The notes: generated by a model from the sequence alone, not told the origin. Shown: positions 35,802-47,440, counted from the first letter of the stretch. The stretch: 64,000 nucleotides of DNA from Pholiota molesta (GCA_014925825.1 JACGCK010000164.1:1-64000), one strand, 5' to 3'. Numbers and translations: made by a program.

Positions 35802-36426
35802 TGCTCACCCTCGATCCCATGTTGTTGATAGATTCACGGTCTAAGTCAGGACGTGAGCTGGAATTTGGGAGTAAATATCGGCGACGGAGTGCTGGCTGGA
35901 ACTCCTGCGCTCATTGTCGGTCGAAGTCGTTGAAGTCATGTATTTTTGTAAAAAGTTGTTGGAATAACCGTGTACAATTGCAAATGCGAAATGTTATATC
36001 AATAAATCTGTTGTACCTGTTTGCTGCTCGTTCCGATTCTTCTTAGCCACCACCCATGCATCGCGTTCGTCTTGGTACCGCAGGAGGTTTCGCTCAAGTT
36101 TAGCTCCTATTTATTTTGGATTCTGTGCCTCATACATTGCCCAAGCACTGATTGGAAGTTGTGTGAACTGCAGAGTTGGCTGAAAAGTGTGTATTGTTAG
36201 GTTATGAGCATGGATGCTGTATCTAAAGCTTGCATACAATAGCAACCTATGCCGGTTCATCAGCTTAAGGATCGACGAGGCTGATAATTCCAGCCGATGG
36301 GTCGATATTTAGCGAAGACAGGAAATATCTTGGAGAGTAGCCGTCAGAAACAAGATGGCCAGAGGAGCCATAGCAAAATTGAGATAAACGTACATGTCAA
36401 TTCAAAGGAGCCAGGACGATATCATA
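35802..36426. other. Intergenic region between catalase and the tandem array
   Basis: This is the 3' flank of catalase followed by AT-rich sequence with no supported gene. It is unique sequence: the flank of array copy 1 differs from the sequence preceding copies 2-4. Confidence 0.5.
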
Positions 36427-36527
36427 AACGGCGGGTGCGGCGACCGTGACTCCGTTCGGTCACGCGGTCACGTCCAAGATTACAGTAGTAAGTAACGCAT
36501 GCGTGACAATATTCCTCATTTTCTACC

Positions 36528-38433
36528 ATGAACTCCAACGATCTCTTTTCATTTCTCGACGATGCCGCAGAAGACGACGAAGTCAACAATGAGCAACCCA
36601 TGGAACAGGACCGCCCTCCCAAGTCAAGTTTGCAAAAACGAAAAGCAGACACCCCACCACCGGCGGTTGATGCGCAAACCGCGAATGGCGATGACGCCGA
36701 CGTGAACATGGACGGCGCAGGCCCTTCGGTGCCCAAAAAGCCTAGGATGTCTTCACCCAAGCCTGTCGTTCTGGATGACTTTGAGACGGAGGCCAAGCGG
36801 GAGGTGGCAGCGAGTGCCGGTTTGACAGGCACAGCGGAGGCGGGCCCGCGGCTAGAACTTAAACACCAGGCGCGTATTTCTTTCCATGCACGTAGGTTGA
36901 TGCTCATCCATGCTTTTATAGGTTCGCCACCAAGTGGCAGTACCTCCTGGGTATAACTACATTCCTATATCCAAGCACGTCCCTCCTGCAAAGCCTGATC
37001 GTGAATACAAGTTCGAACTGGATCCATTTCAGAGGGTGTCGGTGTATGCGATACAACGGAACGAAAGTGTCCTTGTTTCTGCGCATACTAGTGCCGGAAA
37101 AACAGTCGTAGCAGAATATGCCATCGCACAATGTCTCAATAGAAAACAGAGAGTCATTTATACCAGTCCCATCAAGGTGCTTATCCGTTTGAGCGTCTGA
37201 GCATGAAGCCTTCGTTTACGCTGAGTTCTCTAGGCACTAAGCAATCAGAAATACCGAGAAATGTTGGCCGAGTTTGGAGATGTTGGTCTTATGACGGGAG
37301 ACGTGACTATCAATCCTTCAGCAACATGTTTGGTAATGACTACCGAGGTGAGTGCATATTTTCTACAAAGATCATGACTCATTATGTCCCACAGATTCTT
37401 CGGTCGATGCTATACCGTGGATCCGAAATCATGCGCGAAGTAGCCTGGGTCATCTTCGACGAAATTCATTACATGCGCGACAAGGAGCGTGGTGTCGTCT
37501 GGGAAGAGACTATCATCCTTCTACCCCACACCGTGCGATACGTCTTCCTTTCCGCCACCATCCCGAACGCAATGCAATTCGCTGAATGGATTTGCAAGTC
37601 GCACGAACAACCATGTCACGTCGTCTATACCGATTTCCGACCGACGCCGCTTCAACACTATCTTTTCCCTGCAGGCGGCGAGGGTATCTACTTGGTCGTC
37701 AATGAAAAAGGAGAATTCCGGGAAGACAATTTCAGCAAAGCGATGGGGAAGCTGCAAGACAGCATGGGCGAGGATCCTGCGGACGCAAAAGGCGGTAAAG
37801 GGAGGAAAGGAAAGACAAAAAAGGGCGGAAAGAAAGAAGGTGAGTAACGTTCTAACAATTTATAACATTTCCACTCACATTTGTACAGGCCCGTCTGATA
37901 TATCCAAAATCATCAAAATGATCATGCTGAAGAACTACAACCCCGTCATCGTGTTCTCCTTCAGCAAACGCGAATGCGAAGGCCTTGCTCTCACATTGGC
38001 GAAATTCGAGTTCAACTCGAAGGAGGAACAAGATCTCGTCGGAAACATCTTCAACAACGCGATCGAGAATTTGGCCGAGGACGATCGCCAGCTCCCCCAA
38101 ATCACCAATCTGCTCCCCCTTCTCCGGCGCGGCATCGGCATCCATCACGGTGGGCTGCTCCCCATCCTGAAAGAGGTCATCGAGATCCTCTTCCAAGAAG
38201 GGCTCATCAAGGTCCTCTTTGCCACGGAGACCTTTTCCATCGGTCTGAACATGCCCGCGAAAACCGTCGTGTTCACCGCGACACGCAAATTTGACGGCCG
38301 AGAGTTTCGAAATATATCCTCTGGTGAATATATCCAAATGTCGGGACGCGCTGGACGTCGTGGGTTGGACGACCGTGGTGTGGTTATCATGATGTGCGAC
38401 GAGAAGCTGGAGCCGGCGTCGGCGAAGGAGATG
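36528..38433 (+). CDS. MTR4-like exosome RNA helicase, 5' half only (copy 1)
   Basis: MTR4 is the DExH helicase that feeds RNA to the nuclear exosome. Exons 36528-36869, 36922-37176, 37234-37347, 37395-37839 and 37889-38433 join in phase to 567 codons with no break. A disordered, charged N-terminus with a KRK cluster comes first. Then follow motif [10 protein letters not shown], Ia TSPIK-AL, Ib [46 protein letters not shown] and [13 protein letters not shown] Lys/Gly-rich loop lies between the two RecA domains. The coding part ends at KEM before a GTGAGT donor. The expected winged-helix, arch (KOW) and ratchet domains, about half of a normal ~1000-aa protein, are absent from the next 6.6 kb. 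Intron 1 begins GCGCGT, a GC-type donor. If the last donor is not used, reading continues through a hydrophobic tail to a TAA at about 38507. Confidence 0.85.
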
Positions 38434-39265
38434 GTGAGTGTGATTTTGAGTCGTTTTTTGCTGCTAATCTTGCTGTTTTTGGTATTGAAATTGCCTAAAC
38501 GGGGGTAAGTTTTTCAAAATGAGCGTAGGTCACAGCTCGCAATCGGGTTCTGGTATAATGCGCGCAGAGTGCAGCCCACCCCGAAGGGCAAGTCATCCGC
38601 ACCCCGCATCTATCTACCTATCTACGTACTCGCTCTCTATCTACGTACTCTGTAACTCTAGTTAGATATTTGCAATGAAATCAAACTAACTGCCTCACCA
38701 TGTAAATTGCACGGCACCCTTTCCCAAGGGGAACACCATCTGCACCCACTTTGCGTGGACATCTTGCAGCGGAATTCGCGCGAACAAGGGAAGATGCTGC
38801 GACAGCACCCTATCCCAAGGGGAAAGCCATCTGCACCCCGCAATTAGATAAGTTACAATAGAATGAAACTGAACCACCCACTTTGCGTGGACGTCTTGCA
38901 GCAGAATTCGCGCGAACAAGCAACGAACAAGGGAAGATGGTGCGATGGACTGTGGGAAATTTGTCTTGCACGCACATCGAACTCAAAATCATTCGGAATT
39001 GAATCCTTTCATCTGCAAGGCAACCAGTAAGTGACTTTTTCAGTCATTCAAAGGGAATTCACTTGCCGCAGAAATCAGGAACCACAAGAAACACAATTCC
39101 TGTTAATTACATGCCACGGTAAGCAAAAATTGAACAAAAATACCCAATTCAGAAACACTTACTACTCATCTGCACGCATTATGAGACTACCTGTATGGTG
39201 AAAAGTCAGAATACTGATTGAGAGCATGGAGAACATAGAAACCACCTTGTAAGTGATCGATCTCG

Positions 39266-40060
39266 CGGGAACTCCAAATATGTAATTTTCAAATAAGCCG
39301 CTGAAATTCAAACAGAGTGCAGCTAGAGCAAACCCATGTATAATGAGACCGTAGCATTGCTCACGGGAATTCTAGATATTGAATCAACTGCCTAATCAGT
39401 GCCGAAACAACATAAAACAGCCTGAACACATACCATCATCCATGTCAGTTTGCAGTGCTTGCGGGAAATCCAAAAATCTAATCAGCTCCCTCATTAATGC
39501 CGCAATAATACAATACACTAAGAATCAATTACATACCATTCTGACCTGTGAATAAGGATATCCCACGACAGAATGACGGCCATGGGAACTCGAAAAATCA
39601 AGTTAGAGTTGAGAGCTGATATAAAAACCGCGTGAATATTTGATGTGAGCATAAAATGTCGGTATGACTCACAAATATGCCAGTCCGTGGGATGTCGAAA
39701 AATCGAATTTGAGGTGTGGTCTCGCAGATAAGTCAGTTCTGCGGGATGTCCAAAAATCGAATTTACAGTGCTGTCCAATCATCAGAGTGGAAAGTATCAG
39801 TAAAACCGTAGAATAATGGAAAGTCAAATGACTCACAGATATGTCGGTCCTCGGGACATCCAAAAATCAAATTTGAAGTGCAGTGGTGTAATAACATAAC
39901 AGCCATCAAGCAGATGTCTGATATAAAATAATAGAGTTACAGAAGCGATGCAATGTGGATGTATGAAATCAGAAGCTTACCTTCTGCTATACATGGGCGC
40001 CTAAATTAGCGATGCATTTGAATCAGTGCGGGAAACCAAGATATATAATACAGTACCCAC
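39266..40060. repeat. Spaced degenerate motif family, unit 1 (YGGGA-N-TCCAAAAATC)
   Basis: Variants of CGGGAnnTCCAAAAATCnAATT begin at 39266, 39364, 39462, 39583, 39688, 39742, 39852 and 40029, i.e. mostly 98-121 bp apart. On the minus strand several give the similar peptide K-F-D-F-W-x-S-R followed by GTGAGT, which looks like repeated small exons. The same series recurs in units 2 and 3. Confidence 0.65.
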
Positions 40061-40090
40061 ATATCTAGTCATTGGAATAGGGCGACACCG

Positions 40091-40294
40091 TTACAGATAG
40101 GCATGTGGATGGAGAACAGAGATAGAATCTAGCATTACGACGGGTTGGAATGGTACGAATTCTATCCAAAAGTTTCCAGTTTTTATACTCACAGAATGCC
40201 AAGCCGGACCAATTCTCACACGTCTCCCGTCGCTAGTTTTCCGATCACTAAGCTTTGGAATGCACGGCAAATCCAGAGCCTTAGTTAGACCCAA
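40091..40294 (-). CDS. Conserved 67-codon reading frame in the array spacer (unit 1)
   Basis: The frame MGLTKALDLPCIPKL... ending ...VLHPHAYL stays open in all three complete units with only a few replacements. Its family is not recognised. GTGAGT and AG signals inside the frame suggest it may be an exon of a longer minus-strand gene rather than a complete peptide. Retention could also simply reflect recent duplication. Confidence 0.3.
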   Translation of the reverse strand: MGLTKALDLPCIPKLSDRKTSDGRRVRIGPAWHSVSIKTGNFWIEFVPFQPVVMLDSISVLHPHAYL

Positions 40295-42683
40295 ACTAAA
40301 GTTACTGGTCCCGACCCCTGCAAAATCACTGCTCAGGGATAAACCTTTCTCATACCCGTCTGCGCTCCTTTCCTATCCAAGACTTCAATCTGTTTCTTTA
40401 TATAACATTTTATCTGTGACAATATATATTTTCTCTTTACAGTTGTCCAAGTCAAATTAAACCTTCAAAACCAATCCATTCCATGGTATTCCTCGGAAAC
40501 GGATCTTCCCTTGTAACATAACCCTGTAACATCATCCAGACGTAAGTTCCATTCTGTAGAACTAGTGCAGGTATCTCCGAGTCTGATTAGGCCAATAATT
40601 TAACAACCGTGTGGGGCGCGCGCCGCATCACGGACACGATGGAAACCACATTGTCACTTCCATCCCCAAATCACCACCGTAAATCCAAAAACCCGCTTCT
40701 TTTTGCTAACGTCATAAGAAGCATTGCCAATATACACAAAATAATTGAAACGTAACAAGTAGATGAGTGCTTCGCACTGTCTCACACTGCTACTTGCCCA
40801 GTGAACTATTCTTTGCATATATTCCAATGAAAGCTTTGCTACTGGCCGAAAATTCGGCATGAGAACGATTTTAACAATAGACATAGTAATCTAGCAGGGT
40901 TGAAGTGTTGCGAGTGGAAATGTTATCAAATTTCGGCAAACCTAATTCGGTGCCCGTGCAGTTGGTCACCGTGCCCGTAACTTTGCGGAAGGTAGTACTT
41001 TCGAAGCACAAGGCCCGAGTGGCAACATCATCAAAGTTTAGGCTATGTATGTCGTGCGAGATATGCCTACAGAATGCTGTATAAGCCATATAGAATATAA
41101 TTTCTTTATTCAATTTCTAGAGCTTCTTTACTGAGTGTACATATAGGGTTGAAGCGTTGCGACTCGCGAGCGGCTTGACATGACATCAATCATGTCGCGT
41201 CTGCACGCTCCGTCATTGTGCCGGAGTCGAAATATACTGCTTCCCCCCTCTTGAGCTCTGAACAAGAAAGAATGTACAAAGAGATCACGATGTAAAACAG
41301 ACTTTTACAGCATATCCAACGGGTGTGGAAGCGCTTGAAACTAATCACAGAGTACTTACACCATTTTTTACAAATCATTGAGTTGATTTTGGAGTTTGGT
41401 ATTTTATCACACAGAATGGTCGTCAAATATAACCGTTATGTTTGTCCTTCGATATGGGCTGAAGCAGAGGAACCAGTTGATAACTTGACGCCGCCAACGA
41501 ACGAGGTTAAACGCTGGCACGCAGTGTGCACTGTTTTGCCAATGAAACGCCGCACTGCCACGCCGTTTGCACTGCCACCATTTTAGGCGCCCGTATGAGT
41601 ACGCATGCTCTCAAGATTGCGCACTGGCACAGTTGGGTTACACATAAGAAGACGGTCGCGGGGATGGTCAGGTCTACCTAATCTTTTATGAATTGGGATT
41701 TACAGTTGAATACAGAGAGAGAGGCGTTCGGATATTAAGCTCTTTGATAAGGACGCGCTTCTCCTCTCCCAATCCGCTATTTGAAATGCAGAAAACGTAT
41801 CTATTTCATATAAGGGCTGTATATTACATACATGTCTACAGTATCTATGTTTCTTTCTATTTTTGCGACCGCGCGGCGCGATGTGGCGGCATGTACGATG
41901 CGACGACGGCGGCATCAAGATTTAATCTGAGCGCGTCCGCTGCCCCCTTCCAAATTTTATGTGGACGCCTCAAACACGTAGTAGCACATAGCCCCAATAG
42001 CACTCTAGTGTACGCAATAAATTTGGAGCGGCAAGGCTAGGCCAGCCAAGGATACCCGTACCGAGCACGACCCACTCCTCCCACCCCGTTTCTCGTTTCC
42101 AGTCCATTGCGCATCGCACGGGGACCTAGAAAAACCCACGTCAAACCCCGTTATTAGTGCGATCAAGGGTCCTCTCGGGTGCGTTGCCAGCGAAGATCGC
42201 GCGCTTCAACTTTCCGCCTGCAAATCGATGCATTTCCTGGATGCTTGGGTTCGGAGCCTTGCATGGAATAAGCAATCTAGTGCCGTTTCCCTGTAAATTT
42301 ACGACATGGGAATGGGTCTTACCGGGTGCAGGATTGTTGAGGGGTGGGTAGCGGTCCTGCTTCGCCGCTGAGTAGCTGAGGTTCACAATCTTGCAAATGT
42401 AGAAACAGAAACTTCATTATTGACACTGATTAACACGCTTGAAGAAAAAACAATAATTAGCTCGCTTTTCTGTATTTTAATTGTTATAGAATGGGCTATG
42501 AGCTTTCCTATTGACAACCGGAATGGTTTACAAGACACAGGTAAGGATAAGCAACGGATACGGACGAGAAAACGGAGGAGGAGATGCGGATCGGATTTCG
42601 CTTAGCGTATGCGGACCCTGGACGAGATATTATTCCCAAAGACATCGTTTCCATTCTATGTACGTACACGGTCTACCAAGTAC

Positions 42684-43400
42684 TATATAAGAACACGCAT
42701 ATGCCTCTCATTCCCTCATCCTGCCCTCCTCTGCTCTGCTCTGCTAGCCTCGCCTCTTCTGGTCCTCTCTCTTCTCTCGCTCTATCCCGCCGTGCTCGAT
42801 GGCGCCTCATTCCCTCATCCCACTCTTCTCTGCTCTGCTCTGCTCTTCTCTCCTTTTCTCTTCTCTCGCTCTATCCGCCGAGCTCGACGGCGCTGCCCTT
42901 CGCATGTCCGCTCGTCGATGGTGATGCACTCCGCCTGTCCTACAAGTGAGCTTTTGTCATTCTTAAGTGATAAATCTGATACTAACGCGTCGCCCCGTAC
43001 ATTGGCCAGCATAGCCGTTCAGAACCTGGCTGCGCACGCGGATAGTGGCGACCAACGGTGATCTACGAGACGAGGTGAGCGGTGTCCTTCAGCAGTGCAT
43101 ACGCACCACACTAACATCGTTCTCCCTCCGCAGAGCCCTTCGCTTTCGAATGCTCATCTGGAACGCACGCATAGTGAGTAGGTGGTTGCTCGTGTCTGCG
43201 GCAACGATATTACTTACCGCCGCCTTGAACGGCCTTTCGTCGTCGCCGATTATGCGCGATACGCCGGCGCCGTGCCCTTGCGCAACCGCGTCAGCAAGCC
43301 TCGGTGCTGGCTCAAAGCGACGGTAAGTAGATGGATGCTATGAACGTGCTGATGCCCGTGCTCACCCATATCCCGAGGCAGCAGGGATGCCATTCTGGCC
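42684..43400 (+). other. Putative spliced transcription unit in the spacer (unit 1)
   Basis: TATATAA at 42684-42690 is followed by a CT-rich leader. Then come intron-like segments 42946-43009 (64 nt, with a perfect TACTAAC at 42980-42986), 43075-43133 (59 nt, with ACTAAC) and 43323-43381 (59 nt, GTAAGT to CAG). These sizes and branch sites are typical of genuine fungal introns. The joined exons give no recognisable protein, so it may encode an orphan protein or a non-coding RNA. Confidence 0.4.
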
Positions 43401-45229
43401 TTCATCACATCGGCTCCTTGACTGGACCTTCCGCGCGCCGCCGTCGTCCTCGTTGGTAGTGGGCGTGCTTTTCTCCTGGCTACCGCGCCGTCCGCGGGCG
43501 CGGACGAGGCTCCCTCCCGCGGGCCCTCTGCCAACTCGTCGGCATGCCGCAGAAGGCGGCGCACGTTGATTTCGAATGGTATCGACGCTGGGCGAAAACG
43601 GCGCTACCGGCGTGAAGGCTGTAATGCGGTGAGCAAGGCATCTACGGTGCAGACAGGGTAGGTCTCACTGATTTCCGTGCGGCTGAGCAGCGGCGTTGCC
43701 GCTCTCGTCTTGCCGCTGCCACGCCGCGCGTCGTCCATTCCATATCCCAGCGTCGCGTCCGTATATAGCGCTTGTCGTTGTTGCAGTAGTGTCGTCCGTG
43801 CGCCGCCGGTTTGCCCAGCTTACTGCTGTGAGCGTGATGCTGGATGGAGCGGAGAGGAGAGGAAATCTACCCAGCTGGGAGCTCCGCGCGGGTTGGCTCC
43901 TGCGCATGGACCACGATCGATACGATTAGAAGTCTGACGCGCGCGCGATGTGCGCCGATATCGTCCAGGTCTCCTGTCACGCGCGCTCCGTTCGTCGGCG
44001 TTGTCTCTGTGTGTCGCTCTGGAAGTGCGGCTGGCAGTCCAGCGCTCGGTCCCGCAGCTGTGCACTCTCGTCCCCTGCCCTCTGGCGAGTCTCGAGTCGT
44101 TGTCGTCGAAGCCAGGCCGTGGGACGCGCATCCCGTATCCAACGTCGTCTCGTTGCTGACGACCCTTCGGTGTCCGAATAACGTGCGGGTCGGCGCGGTG
44201 GTGTCACCGCGGCGCTGGCGCGGTGCCTAACTGGCCCCGCTGTGAGCGTGACTCTGAGAGGAGGGGAGGACTACATACCTGGGACCAATGCGCGCTGTCC
44301 GTGCTGCTTGGATTCTGCGCGCCGTGGGCGCATGGACCACCCCAGCCTATCCGTGCGATCTGGATGTTTGGCGCCCTCCGATGTGTATGCCGTTCTGTAG
44401 GTGGTGCTGGTGTGCTAGGCACGACGGTAAGAATGTGTTGTATCGATATGGGCGTATGCTGGGGTGCGGGCGGCGAGGTTGCGAACGCCGGCATCGATGG
44501 TGGACTTGGTATGTGCTGGGTAACTGACGGTGGGTCCTTGCGCAGTTGGCTGCTGGATGTTACAGGGTTGTGCGGGGTGTTGACGTTGGCGATGTGACGC
44601 GCACGTTGCGCGCTCGCAGCTTGCGCAGGCCGTAGTAAGTCAGCGGTGGCGTGGAGAGTTGCTGTCCAGAGCGCGCGGGTGAGTTGACCGGCTGCCATCG
44701 TACAGATCAGACGTACCTGATTATGATTGCTGAGCGATCGTGCACGATGGCTCTTGATCTATACGAATCGCTGCCGTTGTGGGCGCGCGGATGGTGAGGT
44801 TGTACGCGCATCGTCTGAAGCGATGCGGAGGCTGGAAGGGACAGCGGGAGGGATGGCGGCAGGCGCGAAAGGCGGAGGGAAACAGCGTGGAAACGAGAGA
44901 GGGCGGAACGGAAAGGAGCACGGAACGGGTCTGTGTGTGCTCCGGAATGCGGATGGGCGGACATTCAGCACGGGGTCCTGCGTTGACGAGCGAGTCGGCG
45001 ACCACGCAGAGGAGCACGGAACCGGTTTTCACTGGGCGAGCCGAGGGAAGTGTAGGGGGGTCGAGGACAGCGCGAGCGAGTACACAGCGCATGCGACAAA
45101 CGGCGGGTGCGAGAGGAGGGCTACCACTTCCAAACCAGGACGCGACCGTGACTCCGTTCTCTGGCGAGGTCACGTCCAAGATTACAGTAGTAAGTAACGC
45201 ATGCGTGACAATATTCCTCATTTTCTACC

Positions 45230-47140
45230 ATGAACTCCAACGATCTCTTTTCGTTTCTCGACGATGCCGCAGAAGACGACGATATCAACAATGAGGAACC
45301 CATGGAGCAGGACCGTCCTCCCAAGTCAAGTTTGCAAAAACGAAAAGCAGATACCCCACCACCGGCGGTTGATGCGCAAACCGCGAATGGCGATGACGCC
45401 GACGTGAACATGGACGGCGCAGGCCCTTCGGTACCCAAAAAGCCTAGGATGTCTTCGCCCAAGCCTGTCGTTCTGGATGACTTTGAGACGGAGGCCAAGC
45501 GGGAGGTGGCAGCGAGTGCCGGTTTGACAGGCACAGCGGAGGCGGGCCCGCGGCTAGAACTTAAACACCAGGCGCGTATTTCTTTCCATGCACATAGACT
45601 GATGCTCATCCGTGCTTTTATAGGTTCGCCACCAAGTGGCAGTACCCCCTGGGTATAACTACATCCCTATATCCAAGCACGTCCCTCCTGCAAAGCCTGA
45701 TCGTGAATACAAGTTCGAACTGGATCCATTTCAGAGGGTGTCGGTGTATGCGATACAACGGAACGAAAGTGTCCTTGTTTCTGCGCATACTAGTGCCGGA
45801 AAAACGGTCGTAGCAGAATATGCCATCGCACAATGTCTCAATAGAAAACAGAGAGTCATTTATACCAGTCCCATCAAGGTTCTTATCCGTTTGAGCGTCC
45901 AAGCATGAAGCCTTCGTTTACATTGAGTTCTCTAGGCACTAAGCAATCAGAAATATCGAGAAATGTTGGCCGAATTTGGAGATGTCGGTCTCATGACGGG
46001 AGACGTTACTATCAATCCTTCAGCAACATGTTTGGTGATGACTACCGAGGTGAGTACATTGTGTATTTTGTACAAAGATCATGACTCACTACATCCCACA
46101 GATTCTTCGGTCGATGCTATACCGTGGATCCGAAATCATGCGCGAAGTAGCCTGGGTCATCTTCGACGAAATTCATTACATGCGCGACAAGGAGCGTGGT
46201 GTCGTCTGGGAAGAGACTATCATCCTTCTACCCCACACCGTTCGCTATGTCTTCCTTTCCGCCACCATCCCGAACGCAATGCAATTCGCAGAATGGATTT
46301 GCAAGTCGCACGAACAACCATGTCACGTCGTCTATACCGATTTCCGACCGACGCCGCTTCAACATTATCTTTTCCCTGCAGGCGGCGAGGGTATCTACTT
46401 GGTCGTAAATGAAAAAGGAGAATTCCGGGAAGACAATTTCAGCAAAGCCATGGGGAAGCTGCAAGACAGCATGGGCGAGGATCCTGCGGACGCAAAAGGC
46501 GGTAAAGGGAGGAAAGGAAAGACAAAAAAGGGTGGAAAGAAAGAAGGTGAGTAACGTCCTGACACTTCGTAATATTTCCACTCACAGGTGCACAGGCCCG
46601 TCTGATATATCCAAAATCATCAAAATGATCATGCTGAAGAACTACAACCCCGTCATCGTGTTCTCCTTCAGCAAACGCGAATGCGAAGGCCTTGCGCTCA
46701 CATTGGCGAAATTCGAGTTCAACTCGACGGAGGAGCAAGATCTCGTCGGAAACATCTTCAACAACGCGATCGAAAATTTGGCCGAGGACGATCGCCAGCT
46801 ACCGCAAATCACCAATCTTCTCCCTCTTCTCCGGCGCGGCATCGGCATCCATCACGGTGGGCTGCTCCCCATCCTGAAAGAGGTCATCGAGATCCTCTTC
46901 CAAGAAGGTCTCATCAAGGTCCTCTTCGCCACGGAGACCTTTTCCATCGGTCTGAACATGCCCGCGAAAACCGTCGTCTTCACCGCGACGCGCAAATTCG
47001 ACGGCCGAGAGTTCCGCAATATATCCTCTGGTGAATATATCCAAATGTCCGGACGCGCTGGACGTCGTGGGTTGGACGACCGTGGTGTGGTTATCATGAT
47101 GTGCGACGAGAAGCTGGAGCCGGCGTCGGCGAAGGAGATG
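45230..47140 (+). CDS. MTR4-like helicase, 5' half only (copy 2)
   Basis: Exons 45230-45571, 45624-45878, 45936-46049, 46102-46546 and 46596-47140 have the same sizes as copy 1 and join without a break. All helicase motifs are kept. Compared with copy 1, the helicase core differs mostly at third codon positions. The replacements I saw are in the N-terminal tail (DDIN/NEEP in place of DEVN/NEQP) and one Lys-to-Thr in the second RecA domain. It ends at the same KEM/GTGAGT donor. The hydrophobic read-through tail is also kept, with two Leu/Ile positions changed to Trp/Met/Trp-type residues. Confidence 0.85.
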
Positions 47141-47398
47141 GTGAGTGTGATTTTGAGTCGTTTTTGGCTGCTAATGTGGCTGTTTTTGGTGTTGAAATTG
47201 CCTAAACGGGGGTAAGTTTTCTGAAATGAGCGTAGGTCACAGCTCGCAATCGGATTCTGGTAACATGCGCGCAGAGTGCAGCCCCCCCGAAGGGCAAGTC
47301 TTCCGCACCCCGCATCTATCTACCTATCTACGTACTCGCTCTCTATCTACGTACTCTGTAACTCTAGTTAGATACTTTGCAATGAAATGAAACTAATT

Positions 47399-47440
47399 GC
47401 CTCACCATCCAATTGCCTCACCATCCAATTGCCTCACCAT
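47399..47440. repeat. 16-bp short tandem repeat GCCTCACCATCCAATT, unit 2
   Basis: Two and a half copies here, and the same again at 56106-56147 in unit 3. Unit 1 has only a single partial copy near 38692, so the expansion arose after unit 1 split from the rest. Confidence 0.75.

Larger units (their letters stand above)
36441..45142. repeat. Tandem array unit 1 (8702 bp)
   Basis: Units are delimited by the anchor CGACCGTGAC about 90 bp before each MTR4 start (36441, 45143, 53856, 62560). Similarity to the later units begins a little earlier, near 36427. Unit 1 holds the most diverged MTR4 fragment and spacer. It has a private 132-bp-spaced duplication (CTTTGCGTGGAC at 38749 and 38881) that is absent from units 2 and 3. 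Confidence 0.9.
38434..45142. other. Array spacer of unit 1 (unrecognised 6.6-kb segment)
   Basis: The sequence after the MTR4 fragment and before the next copy. The left two thirds (38.4-42.6 kb) are AT-richer, with the spaced motif family and the conserved 67-codon frame. The right third (42.6-45.1 kb) is GC-rich, with a TATA box, CT-rich leader and consensus introns. Long frames on both strands of the GC-rich part are low-complexity and not credible proteins. No transposase, helicase-Rep, RT or integrase motif was found. The equivalent spacers are 47141-53855 and 55849-62559. Confidence 0.6.

Noticed and set aside
43400..45140. Numerous overlapping frames in the GC-rich end of the spacer
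   Set aside because: Arg/Ser/Pro-rich on both strands, not conserved in frame between units and without domains.
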